Part shown: positions 1-7,684 of the stretch, piece by piece
How positions within the stretch are numbered: position 1 is the first letter of the stretch
How the letters are laid out: each line of letters starts with the position of its first letter
The notes under the pieces: model-generated
The model's input: the letters and a program-made list of their open reading frames with translations, nothing else
Told to the model about the DNA's origin: nothing
The model's database searches: none
Assembly: GCF_001426485.1 (NCBI RefSeq)
Contig: NZ_LMET01000001.1
Coordinates: forward strand, 1,386,363 to 1,450,362
Direction of reading: 5' to 3'
Source: Aeromicrobium sp. Root472D3
Lineage (GTDB): Bacteria; Actinomycetota; Actinomycetes; Propionibacteriales; Nocardioidaceae
Length of the DNA stretch: 64,000 bases
Translations under genes and position numbers: made by a program

Positions 1-135
1 GTCGAGACCGCCCTCGAACGTCTTCTGCACGACGAGCGCGACGGGCCAGATGACGAGCAGGAACAGGTAGGCGACGACGAGCAGGCGGCGCCCGTAGGTG
101 CCGGCCGTCCTCGGCTGGCGCAGACGACTAGCCAC
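1..135 (-). CDS. cysW: Sulfate ABC transporter permease CysW (5' end only)
   Basis: Only the first 45 codons lie in the window; the gene runs off the left edge. A GTG start at 135 gives a short basic N-terminus followed by one hydrophobic membrane segment (about residues 18-35), the usual beginning of a CysW/CysT-type permease. It overlaps the end of the cysT gene by eight bases, the expected order in a cysP-cysT-cysW operon. The start is inferred from frame and overlap; no strong ribosome-binding site is visible, so translational coupling to cysT is likely. The assignment rests mainly on position after CysT. The ATPase CysA would be expected further left, outside the window. Confidence 0.75.
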   Translation of the reverse strand, partial: MASRLRQPRTAGTYGRRLLVVAYLFLLVIWPVALVVQKTFEGGLD

Positions 136-979
136 GGCGTGCCACCCACTTCGAGACGACCTGCAGCAGGACGATCGCGGCCAGCGCGACGAGCAGCAGG
201 ATCGTCGCGACGGAGGCGGCCGCGGCCTCGTTGCCGTTCTCGATGTACGTCAGGATGCGCACCGACGCGACCTCGGTCTTGAGCGGCAGGTTGCCCGACA
301 GCAGCACCAGCGAGCCGTACTCGCTGATGCCGCGGGCGAACGACAGGGCGGCGCCCGCGGTGATGGCGGGCGCGAGGCTCGGCAGGATGATGCGCCGCAG
401 CGTCGTGAACCGGCTGGCGCCGAGCGACGCCGCGGCCTCCTCCACGTCGCGGTCGAGCTCCATCAGCACGGGCTGCACGGTGCGCACGACGAACGGCAGC
501 GTGACGAACAGCAGGGCGAGGAACACCGAGCGCTCGGTGTTCGCGACGTTGACGCCCAGCGGGCTGTCGGGACCGTACAGGCTCAGCAGCACCAGCCCGG
601 CGACGATCGTCGGCAGCGCGAACGGGATGTCGATGACGACCTCGAGCAGCCGCTTGCCCCAGAACTCGTCGCGCACCAGGACCCACGCGATCAGCGTCCC
701 CATCACGACGTTGATCACCGTGACGATCAGCGCCTGCGTGACGGTCAGCCGCAGGGCCGCGGCGGTCTGGGGGTTCGTGAGGGTCTCGCGGAACGTCGTC
801 CATCCGCCGTCGACCGACTGGATCACGACGAGGCACAGCGGGATCAGCACCAGCAGGCTGAACCACGTCAGCGCGATCCCGAGGCCGATGCCCGAGGACC
901 GCGTCAGCGGAGCGCCCGTGCCCCGGGCACGGCGCCTGCGCGCGGTGCCCGGGGCGAGCGAGGAGGAGTCGACCGTCAC
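128..979 (-). CDS. cysT: Sulfate ABC transporter permease CysT
   Basis: Integral membrane subunit of the sulfate/thiosulfate importer, 283 residues, the normal length for CysT. It has about six hydrophobic segments and, near residues 178-200, the EAA loop (EEAAASLGASRFTTLRRI) that contacts the ATPase. The GTG start at 979 overlaps the stop of the binding-protein gene as GTGA, so the two are translationally coupled. A longer open frame continues upstream, but it is an out-of-frame shadow of the binding-protein gene with no membrane protein character. Together with the neighbouring lipoprotein and CysW it forms an assimilatory sulfate uptake operon. Confidence 0.93.
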   Translation of the reverse strand: MTVDSSSLAPGTARRRRARGTGAPLTRSSGIGLGIALTWFSLLVLIPLCLVVIQSVDGGWTTFRETLTNPQTAAALRLTVTQALIVTVINVVMGTLIAWVLVRDEFWGKRLLEVVIDIPFALPTIVAGLVLLSLYGPDSPLGVNVANTERSVFLALLFVTLPFVVRTVQPVLMELDRDVEEAAASLGASRFTTLRRIILPSLAPAITAGAALSFARGISEYGSLVLLSGNLPLKTEVASVRILTYIENGNEAAAASVATILLLVALAAIVLLQVVSKWVARRG

Positions 980-2013
980 GAGTTGCCGGAGTCGGCCAGC
1001 AGCTTCGTGATGATGCCGTCGTTCTCGTCGAAGAACTTCTTGTTGACGGCCTCCCAGCCACCGAGGTCGTTGTCGATCGTGAAGAGCTTCTCGGGGGCCG
1101 GGAACGGGTCGGACTCGTCGTTGGCGCCCTTGACGGTGCCGACGTCGACGCCGTCGACCGACTCGAGCGGACGGAAGCCCTTGGCGACGTACTGCTCCTG
1201 GCCCTCCTTGGTCAGCACGAAGTCGAGGAAGGCCTTGGCCTTGGGGTCGGCGTCGGTCGTGACGGCGGCGGGGTTCTCGATCTTGAGCGTGTCGGACGGC
1301 ACGACGTAGTCGATGTCCTCGCCGTTCTGGCGGGCCAGGATGGCCTCGTTCTCGTACGAGATCAGCACGTCGCCCGTGCCGCCCTGGAAGGCCGTCGTCG
1401 CGTCGCGTCCGCTGCCCGGCAGGGCGTCGACGTTGGCGAACACCTTCGCGAGGTAGTCGGAGGCGTCCTGCTCGCTGCCGCCCTGGCCGATGATGTGCTG
1501 GTACGCCGCGAGGATGTTCCAGCGCGCGGCGCCCGACGAGCCGGGGTTGGGGGTCACGATGCCGACGCCGGGCTTGGCGAGGTCGTCCCAGCCCGTGATC
1601 TTCTTGGGGTTGCCCTTGCGGGTCACCAGCACGACGACGGAGTCGGTCACGATGCCCTTGTTGGCACCGGCGTCCCAGTCGTCGGCGACGAGCCCCGCGT
1701 CGACCAGACGGGTCACGTCGGGCGTGATCGAGAAGTGGACGTAGTCGGCCTTCAGGCCGCCCGCGACGGCGCGGCTCTGGTCGCCGGAGGCGCCGTACGA
1801 CTCCTTCCACGTGACGCCCTTGCCCTCGGACGTCTGGGCGAAGGCCGCCTCGGCGGCGTTGTTGCCGGCCTTGGGGACGGCGAAGCCGACCAGCGAGAGC
1901 TGGGTGTCGCCGGCGCCGCCGCTTCCGCTGCCCCCGCCGCAGGCGGACAGCACCGCTGCGCTCAGGGACACGGCGACGGCCGTGGCGATGCTCGTGCGGG
2001 AGAAGATCCTCAT
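976..2013 (-). CDS. cysP: Sulfate-binding lipoprotein of ABC transporter
   Basis: Extracellular solute-binding protein of 345 residues that delivers sulfate or thiosulfate to CysTW. The N-terminus is a lipoprotein signal with a lipobox ending in LSAC at residue 25, followed by a Gly/Ser-rich linker. The body is of the sulfate-binding family: KADYVHFSI and the later TPNPGSSGAARWNILAAY segment match the conserved ligand-binding blocks. It is the first gene of the operon, with cysT overlapping its stop. ATG start at 2013. The upstream 80 bases hold an AT-poor promoter region with no recognisable riboswitch. Choosing between the Sbp and CysP subtypes is not possible from sequence alone. Confidence 0.92.
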   Translation of the reverse strand: MRIFSRTSIATAVAVSLSAAVLSACGGGSGSGGAGDTQLSLVGFAVPKAGNNAAEAAFAQTSEGKGVTWKESYGASGDQSRAVAGGLKADYVHFSITPDVTRLVDAGLVADDWDAGANKGIVTDSVVVLVTRKGNPKKITGWDDLAKPGVGIVTPNPGSSGAARWNILAAYQHIIGQGGSEQDASDYLAKVFANVDALPGSGRDATTAFQGGTGDVLISYENEAILARQNGEDIDYVVPSDTLKIENPAAVTTDADPKAKAFLDFVLTKEGQEQYVAKGFRPLESVDGVDVGTVKGANDESDPFPAPEKLFTIDNDLGGWEAVNKKFFDENDGIITKLLADSGNS

Positions 2014-2096
2014 GGGCGTTCCTCGGGTCCAGGGCGTGCCACCGTGCGCGCTCCGACCCTCAAACTAGGCGAGTGCGAGCGCCGCCCGATCCGATC

Positions 2097-2723
2097 TCAC
2101 GATGTGGGACGCTTCGACACATCCTGAGACGTCGACCGGCGGTGGGCCAGGATCTTGTCGATCGCCACGCCGACGATCAGGGCGAAGACGATGGCCGCGG
2201 CGGCTCCCAGCAGGGGGTTGTCCCTGACCCACGAGCCCGCCACGACGCCGATGCCGATGTTGTACGCGGCCCATGAGACGGCCGCGAGCACCGCGAGCGG
2301 CAGGAAGCGCCGGTACGGGAACCGGGTCGCGCCGGCGGTCACGTTGACCGCGACGCGTCCGACCGGGATGTAGCGGGCCGTCAGGATCAGCGTCGCGGCC
2401 CGCTTGTCGAGCTCGTGCTCGGCGCGCTCGATGACCTCGACGGCCTTCGGCTTGCGCAGGATCGCGAACCGGTCGGTGCCCATCTTGCGTCCGATGCCGT
2501 ACGCGGTGTTGTCGCCGACGAGCGCGCCGGCCACCGCCACGAGCCCCAGCAGCAGGAGGTCGGGGTCGCCGGACGACACCGACACCGCGGCGAGCGCGAC
2601 CAGCGCCGACTCGCTCGGGACGGGCGGCACGAAGGCGTCGACGGCCACGAAGGCGAAGACGACCAGGTAGACCCACGGGGACCCCGCGAGGTCCAGGATG
2701 ACGTCGTTGACCCCGTCGAGCAT
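2097..2723 (-). CDS. DedA family membrane protein
   Basis: Polytopic membrane protein of 208 residues in the DedA/SNARE-associated family, which is linked to membrane homeostasis and lipid carrier recycling. Visible family features are the early VPPVPSESAL segment (about residues 29-38), the GDNTAYGIGRKMG block and the arginine-containing motif ARYIPVGRVAVNVTAG in mid-protein. The open frame extends upstream, but the ATG at 2723 has a strong GGAGGAG ribosome-binding site six bases before it, so this start is chosen. It is divergent from ppk2 and ends the run before the sulfate operon. The precise substrate is unknown. Confidence 0.88.
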   Translation of the reverse strand: MLDGVNDVILDLAGSPWVYLVVFAFVAVDAFVPPVPSESALVALAAVSVSSGDPDLLLLGLVAVAGALVGDNTAYGIGRKMGTDRFAILRKPKAVEVIERAEHELDKRAATLILTARYIPVGRVAVNVTAGATRFPYRRFLPLAVLAAVSWAAYNIGIGVVAGSWVRDNPLLGAAAAIVFALIVGVAIDKILAHRRSTSQDVSKRPTS

Positions 2724-2804
2724 GGGTTCTCCTCCGGCAGGTGCCGGATGGTCCGACGTAGACGACGAGCCTACGAGAACCGGCCAACTGCGCCACTCGT
2801 CGCC

Positions 2805-2826
2805 GTTCACCGCGGGTTCACGCGGC
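2805..2826 (+). promoter_or_regulatory. PHO box: two 11-bp direct repeats before ppk2
   Basis: Two copies of GTTCAC begin at 2805 and 2816, exactly 11 bases apart, each followed by a C/G-rich tail. This is the layout of actinobacterial PhoP direct-repeat units. A plausible -10 (TAGGCT, 2832-2837) lies just downstream and the GTG start of ppk2 follows eight bases later, so the transcript would be nearly leaderless. PhoP control of a polyphosphate kinase is biologically expected; binding itself is inferred. Confidence 0.6.
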
Positions 2827-2844
2827 CTGCCTAGGCTCCGGTGC

Positions 2845-3750
2845 GTGAGCACCGACTTCCTCGCCCCGACCGGCATCGACCTGGCCAAGCTGCACGGCTA
2901 CACCGTGATCGACGTCGAGGACGACGACCCGGTCCTGCTCGACGACCGCGGCCGGCAGGTCGACACGTGGCGCGAGGGCTACCCGTACGACCACCGTCTC
3001 GACGTCCGCGAGTACGAGCTGCAGAAGCGGCTCCTGCAGATCGAGCTGCTGAAGCTGCAGAACTGGATCAAGACCCGCGGCGAGCGGCTCGTCGTGGTGT
3101 TCGAGGGGCGCGACGCCGCCGGCAAGGGCGGGACGATCAAGCGGTTCACCGAGCACCTCAACCCTCGTGGCGCACGGGTCGTCGCGCTCGAGAAGCCCAG
3201 CGAGCGCGAGTCGTCGCAGTGGTACTTCCAGCGCTACGTGCAGCACCTGCCGGCGGCCGGCGAGATCGTGATGTTCGACCGGTCCTGGTACAACCGGGCG
3301 GGGGTCGAGCGGGTCATGGGCTTCTGCTCCGAGGCGCAGTACGGCGAGTTCATGCGTCAGGTGCCGCAGTTCGAGCGGATGCTGGTGGGCGACGGGATCC
3401 ACCTCGTGAAGTTCTGGTTCTCGGTGTCGTCGGCCGAGCAGCGCACCCGGTTCGCGATCCGCCAGGTCGACCCGGTGCGGCAGTGGAAGCTGTCGCCGAT
3501 GGACCTGGAGTCGCTCGACAAGTGGGAGTCGTACACCGCGGCCAAGGAGGCGATGTTCACGATGACCGACACCCCGGACGCGCCGTGGACCGTCGTCAAG
3601 AGCAACGACAAGAAGCGCGCCCGTGTCGAGGCGATGCGCCACGTGCTGGCGCAGTTCGACTACGACAACAAGGACCGCGAGCTCGTCACGGCCGCGGACC
3701 CGCAGGTCGTCGGCCCGGCCGCGGAGATCTTCCGCGACGCCTCCGACTGA
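2845..3750 (+). CDS. ppk2: Polyphosphate kinase 2 (PPK2)
   Basis: Cytosolic PPK2 that transfers phosphate between polyphosphate and nucleotides. The protein has 301 residues, the length of single-domain PPK2. Walker A is GRDAAGKGG near residue 91, Walker B is FDRSWYNRAG near residue 144, and a lid region with conserved arginines follows. The open frame extends upstream to 2698, but the GTG at 2845 fits the family N-terminus and lies just after a -10-like hexamer. No ribosome-binding site is seen, consistent with leaderless translation. The PHO box just upstream suggests phosphate control. Whether it prefers ADP or GDP, or nucleoside monophosphates, cannot be read from the sequence. Confidence 0.93.
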   Translation: MSTDFLAPTGIDLAKLHGYTVIDVEDDDPVLLDDRGRQVDTWREGYPYDHRLDVREYELQKRLLQIELLKLQNWIKTRGERLVVVFEGRDAAGKGGTIKRFTEHLNPRGARVVALEKPSERESSQWYFQRYVQHLPAAGEIVMFDRSWYNRAGVERVMGFCSEAQYGEFMRQVPQFERMLVGDGIHLVKFWFSVSSAEQRTRFAIRQVDPVRQWKLSPMDLESLDKWESYTAAKEAMFTMTDTPDAPWTVVKSNDKKRARVEAMRHVLAQFDYDNKDRELVTAADPQVVGPAAEIFRDASD

Positions 3751-3780
3751 CGCGGGTCAAGCGGGGCGGGGCGAGGCGGG

Positions 3781-4641
3781 CTAGTCGAAGACGACGGTGC
3801 GCTGGCCGTGCAGCAGCACCCGCGACTCCGCGTGCAGCTGCACGGCCCGTGACAGCGTCTGCGCCTCGACGTCGCGGCCGGCGCGGGCGAGGTCGGCGGG
3901 GGAGCGGCGGTGGTCGACCCGCAGGACGCCCTGCTCGATGATCGGACCCTCGTCGAGGTCGGCCGTGACGTAGTGGGCGGTCGCGCCGATCAGCTTGACG
4001 CCGCGGTCGTGCGCCTGCTGGTACGGGCGCGCCCCCTTGAAGCTCGGCAGGAAGCTGTGGTGGATGTTGATCGCGCGCCCGTCGAGGCTGCGGCACAGGT
4101 CGTCCGACAGGATCTGCATGTAGCGGGCCAGCACCACGAGGTCGACGTCGAGCTGCTCGACCAGCTCGAGAAGACGCGCCTCGGCGGCGGGCTTGTCGGT
4201 CGCGGGCACGTGGTGGAACGGGACGTCGTACGACGCCGCGAGCCGTTCGAGGTCGCGGTGGTTCGACACGATCGCGGGGATCTCGATGTTGAGGCCGCCG
4301 GCGCTCTGGCGGTACAGCAGGTCGTTGAGGCAGTGGCCCTCCTTCGAGACCATCACCAGGGCGCGCAGGGGCTGCTCGGCCACGACGAGCCGGTACGTCA
4401 TGGCGTGCTCGGCGGCGATCGGCGCGAAGTCCGCGTGCAGCTCGTCGAGGCCGCGCGGCGTCGCGAAGTCGACGTGCACGCGCAGGAAGAACTCGCGCTC
4501 GTCGGCGGGCTGCGTCGTGGTGTCGGTGAACTGCTGGCTGTCGAGCAGGTTGCCGCCCGACTCGACGATCCAGCGGGTCACCGCGTAGACGAGACCGGGG
4601 CGGTCGGGGCACGACAGGGTCAGGACGAACGACGAGGGCAC
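3781..4641 (-). CDS. purU: Formyltetrahydrofolate deformylase
   Basis: Hydrolyses 10-formyl-tetrahydrofolate to formate and tetrahydrofolate, balancing one-carbon pools. The 286-residue protein has an N-terminal ACT domain (about residues 1-85, beginning FVLTLSCPDRPGLVYAVTRW) and a C-terminal formyltransferase fold. The catalytic triad is visible as Asn and His in INIHHSFLPSFKG and Asp in TADLDEGPI. GTG start at 4641. It converges on ppk2 with only 30 bases between the stops and no clear hairpin there. It follows the MFS gene on the same strand, but a hairpin lies over its start region, so it probably has its own promoter within or beside that element. Confidence 0.93.
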   Translation of the reverse strand: MPSSFVLTLSCPDRPGLVYAVTRWIVESGGNLLDSQQFTDTTTQPADEREFFLRVHVDFATPRGLDELHADFAPIAAEHAMTYRLVVAEQPLRALVMVSKEGHCLNDLLYRQSAGGLNIEIPAIVSNHRDLERLAASYDVPFHHVPATDKPAAEARLLELVEQLDVDLVVLARYMQILSDDLCRSLDGRAINIHHSFLPSFKGARPYQQAHDRGVKLIGATAHYVTADLDEGPIIEQGVLRVDHRRSPADLARAGRDVEAQTLSRAVQLHAESRVLLHGQRTVVFD

Positions 4642-4664
4642 CCGCCCACTCTAGAGAGGGCGGG
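4641..4664 (-). terminator. Hairpin after the MFS gene, overlapping the purU start
   Basis: CCCGCCC and GGGCGGG arms flank a ten-base CTCT/AGAG-containing core, giving a compact GC-rich hairpin 15 bases after the MFS stop codon. It reaches the first base of the purU start codon, so it may end the efflux transcript and also limit purU translation on readthrough. There is no T-run. Confidence 0.5.
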
Positions 4665-4678
4665 CGCCCGGCTCGCGG

Positions 4679-6214
4679 CTAGGCGGACGCGTCCGCCGGC
4701 TCCGCCTTCTCGTCCGGCGTCTGTGCCGCCGCGCCGCCGTGCCCGGCGTGTGACGGCCTGGCCAGGAACAGCACCAGCACGACGCCGATCACGAAGGCGA
4801 CGACGGGCAGGTACAGCGTCTGCGACATCGCGTCGGAGAACGCGGTCTGGACGGCCGCGGGCATGGGACCGGAGGCGCCCTGACCGGCCTCGGTGGCCCC
4901 CTCGAGCCCGTTGGCGGTCAGCCGGGCCTGGATCAGCGCGGCGATCGCGGCACTGCCGAGGACGGCGCCGATCTGCCGCGTCGTGTTGTAGACGCCGGCG
5001 CCCGAGCCGGCCGAGGCCATCGGCAGGTTGCGGGTCGCGGTCGCGCTGAGCGGCGCCCACAGGCAGGCGTTCGAGACGCCGAACAGCGCCATCGGCAGGC
5101 ACAGCAGCCACACCGGCGTGTCGGGTGAGATCAGCTGCGAGAGCCAGAACATCGCGATCGCGGCGGTGCCGAAGCCGACGACCGTGATGTTGCGCGGGTG
5201 CGTGCGGTCGACGAGCTTGCCCACGAACGGCGACAGCACCATCAGGACGACCGCCATCGGCGCCATCAGCAGTGCCGACTCGGTCGGGCTCCAGCCGCGG
5301 ACGCCCTGCGCGTAGAAGAAGAACGGCAGCGACATCGACGTGATCGCGAGCGAGACCAGCGCGATGCCGGAGTTGCCGAGCGAGAAGTTGCGGTCGCGGA
5401 ACAGCCCGAGCGGGACGAGCGGCTCCTTGCGGATGCGGCCCTGCCACCACACGAACGTCGCGAACACGACGAGGCCGACCGCGATGAGCAACGGGACGCT
5501 GATGACGCCCGTGATGGTGCCCCAGTCGTACTTCTCGCCCTCCTGGATGCCGAACACGACGAGGAAGACGCCGATGCCGCTGAGCGCGACGCCGAGCCAG
5601 TCGAAGGAGTGGCTGTGGGTCGGCAGCACCGGCACGAGGCGCACGGCCAGCACGAAGCCGATGATGCCGACGGGGACGTTGACGATGAAGATCCACTCCC
5701 AGCCGAGGCTGTCGACCAGCACGCCGCCGAGGATCGGGCCGACGAGCGTCGCGACGCCCGCCGTCGCGCCCCACAGCGCCATGGCTCCGCCGCGCTTGGC
5801 GGCCGGGAACGTGCGGGTGATGACGGCCATGGTCTGCGGCGTGATGAGGGCGGCACCGAGGCCCTGCACGACGCGCGCCACGATCAGCATCTCGATCGAG
5901 CCGGTCAGGCCGCACCACAGCGAGGCGAGCGTGAAGATCGTGAGCCCCAGCAGGTACATGTTCTTAGGGCCGAAGCGGTCGCCGAGCCGTCCGGTGACGA
6001 GCAGCGGCACGGCGTACGCGAGCAGGTAGGCGCTCGTGACCCAGATGACCGAGTTGTAGTCGGTGCCGAGGTCGTCGCGGATCGCGGGCGTCGCGACCGA
6101 GACGATCGTGTTGTCGACCAGGATCATGAAGAAGCCGATGACCATGGCCCAGAGGGCGGGCCAGGGGTTGTACGTGGGTGGGAGGTCGGTGCTCAGGGGT
6201 GGTCGGGGTGCCAT
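4679..6214 (-). CDS. DHA2-type (EmrB/QacA) drug efflux MFS transporter
   Basis: Proton-driven multidrug exporter of 511 residues with about 14 membrane segments, the DHA2 arrangement. Family motifs include the start of helix 1 (GFFMILVDNTIVSVATPAI), the motif A loop GRLGDRFGPKN near residue 97, and motif C in helix 5 (GPILGGVL). The C-terminal tail is charged and soluble. The start at 6214 overlaps the padR gene by 22 bases, so the two are co-transcribed and the regulator probably controls the pump. Substrates cannot be deduced. Confidence 0.9.
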   Translation of the reverse strand: MAPRPPLSTDLPPTYNPWPALWAMVIGFFMILVDNTIVSVATPAIRDDLGTDYNSVIWVTSAYLLAYAVPLLVTGRLGDRFGPKNMYLLGLTIFTLASLWCGLTGSIEMLIVARVVQGLGAALITPQTMAVITRTFPAAKRGGAMALWGATAGVATLVGPILGGVLVDSLGWEWIFIVNVPVGIIGFVLAVRLVPVLPTHSHSFDWLGVALSGIGVFLVVFGIQEGEKYDWGTITGVISVPLLIAVGLVVFATFVWWQGRIRKEPLVPLGLFRDRNFSLGNSGIALVSLAITSMSLPFFFYAQGVRGWSPTESALLMAPMAVVLMVLSPFVGKLVDRTHPRNITVVGFGTAAIAMFWLSQLISPDTPVWLLCLPMALFGVSNACLWAPLSATATRNLPMASAGSGAGVYNTTRQIGAVLGSAAIAALIQARLTANGLEGATEAGQGASGPMPAAVQTAFSDAMSQTLYLPVVAFVIGVVLVLFLARPSHAGHGGAAAQTPDEKAEPADASA

Positions 6215-6759
6215 GGGAGGTCCTTGGTCTCGATGCGGGTGATGAGGGTCGTGATCCAGTCGCGCTCGGCCCGTCGGAGGTGCCGGACGTACTCGCCGGC
6301 GAGCAGGTAGACCTCCGGCACGCCCCGCTGATGGGCGGCGTCGAGGTACGTGGAGGCGTGGTGGATCTGCTCGTCGAGCGCCGCGACGTACGACCTGAGG
6401 TCGTCGGCGACCAGGTCGGCGGGCCCGTTGTGGGCCTCGCCGAGCGCGACGGGGAACTGCGGGAACTCGTTGACGGGCGTGCTGAGCATGTCGCGGATGC
6501 GCTCGACCAGCGCCGAGCGTCCGGCGGTCGTGATGGCGTAGGTCGTGCGCTCGGGACGGTTGCCCTCGCGCTCGGTGCCGACGACCTCGACGAGCTCGTG
6601 GTCCTCGAGCCGCTCGACCGCGTGGTACAGCGATCCGGGCCGCACCTTGACCAGCTCGTCCTCGTGACGCTCCAGCAGCAGCTGGTACATCTCGTACGGG
6701 TGCATGGGGCGCTCGGCCAGCAGCGCGAGCGCCGACAGCGCCAACGGGGTGATGCCCAT
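6193..6759 (-). CDS. PadR family transcriptional regulator
   Basis: Winged-helix repressor of 188 residues. The N-terminal half has the PadR signature (HPYEMYQLLLERHEDELVK, then GSLYHAVERLEDHELVE and the wing TTYAITTAGR); the C-terminal half is the helical dimerisation domain with VirR-like character. A longer reading begins at 6777, but the ATG at 6759 sits behind GGAGG at good spacing and matches the family N-terminus, so it is preferred. It is first in a two-gene operon with the efflux pump. A perfect inverted repeat lies just upstream, suggesting autoregulation relieved by the pump's substrate. Confidence 0.9.
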   Translation of the reverse strand: MGITPLALSALALLAERPMHPYEMYQLLLERHEDELVKVRPGSLYHAVERLEDHELVEVVGTEREGNRPERTTYAITTAGRSALVERIRDMLSTPVNEFPQFPVALGEAHNGPADLVADDLRSYVAALDEQIHHASTYLDAAHQRGVPEVYLLAGEYVRHLRRAERDWITTLITRIETKDLPWHPDHP

Positions 6760-6782
6760 GGTGCCTCCGTGCTCCATCCGAA

Positions 6783-6800
6783 ATATTCCATGCGGAATAT
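6783..6800. promoter_or_regulatory. Probable PadR operator
   Basis: A perfect inverted repeat, ATATTCC-atgc-GGAATAT, sits 23 bases before the padR start. It is a conspicuous AT-rich island in GC-rich DNA and is well placed to overlap the promoter of the padR-MFS operon. Binding by the PadR protein is inferred from position. Confidence 0.65.
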
Positions 6801-6832
6801 ATGGCAGATGGTCGCAGGATGCAACCGAGTCG

Positions 6833-7618
6833 TCAGCCCCAGATCTGCGCCGCGTACTCCGGGTGGTCGATGAACGGGTTGCGGTTGTGCTGCCAGGCGG
6901 CGTCGATGCGGTCGTTGCGACGGACCTCGGCCGCGCTGACCGGATCGGCCGCGCTCCACTGCAGCAGCGTCGAGACGCGTCCGTGGAAGCGCGTCGAGCC
7001 GTTGACCGTGTCGTTGAGCTCGAGATCGGCGAAGCCGTCGTCGCCGGAGTAGCGCACCGCCATGTAGAACATCATCCGCGCGACGTCGCCCCGGTAGGCG
7101 GCGCGCGGCTCGAAGGAGTCGCCGTCGGTCAGGCAGCCGCTGCACCCCGACACCGCCGACCCACCACCGTCGAAGTCCTTGTTGCCGCGGGTGCTGTTGA
7201 CCTGCACGTCGGCGGGTCGCAGGTGGTGCAGGTCGGTGCCCGGGCCGGCGCCCGTCCCGAAGTCGCCGTGCGACTGCGCCCACACGTGCTCGCGGTTCCA
7301 GTCGCCGACCGATCCACCGTTGCGGTTCTTGGCGATCGACGTGCCCGAGTACATCTCGATGACGTTGGACGGGTTCGACGGGTCCTCGTCGGTGTCCTGC
7401 AGGGCCGTCCAGACCTGGCTGTACGACAGCCTCGTCTGGTCGTCGATGATGTCGTGCAGGGCCGACTCGAGCGCGGATCCGGTCTTGCCGGCGGCCGGCG
7501 CGTAGTAGTCGTCGGACGCCGCCGTGGCGGGCCCGGACCCGGCGGTGCCGAGGACGACGAGGAACAGGCTGACGAGGGCGAGCGCGAGGGCGCGGCCCCT
7601 CCCGAGAGTGAAGGTCAT
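6833..7618 (-). CDS. Secreted endonuclease I family nuclease
   Basis: Exported nuclease of about 261 residues related to Escherichia coli EndA and Vibrio Vvn. A signal peptide occupies roughly the first 34 residues (hydrophobic core ALALALVSLFLVVLG, cleavage near ATAA). Family hallmarks follow: WNREHVWAQSHG (catalytic His and metal ligand region), GTDLHHLRPADVQVNSTRGN, and the C-terminal HNRNPFIDHPEY. A CSGC pair may form a disulfide. The ATG at 7618 is chosen; a GTG at 7636 would add six residues, and neither has an ideally spaced ribosome-binding site. It would degrade extracellular DNA or RNA, matching the nucleoside-scavenging genes further right. Confidence 0.88.
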   Translation of the reverse strand: MTFTLGRGRALALALVSLFLVVLGTAGSGPATAASDDYYAPAAGKTGSALESALHDIIDDQTRLSYSQVWTALQDTDEDPSNPSNVIEMYSGTSIAKNRNGGSVGDWNREHVWAQSHGDFGTGAGPGTDLHHLRPADVQVNSTRGNKDFDGGGSAVSGCSGCLTDGDSFEPRAAYRGDVARMMFYMAVRYSGDDGFADLELNDTVNGSTRFHGRVSTLLQWSAADPVSAAEVRRNDRIDAAWQHNRNPFIDHPEYAAQIWG

Positions 7619-7684
7619 GCTCCGGGATGGTTCCACACCGCGACGGTGCCGCGGACGAACGCGAGATGACGACCCGGTGTCGGG

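Noticed and set aside
128..1810. A 560-residue frame joining CysT to an upstream arginine-rich segment
   Set aside because: The upstream part is a shadow of the sulfate-binding protein in another frame; CysT starts at the GTG that overlaps its stop.
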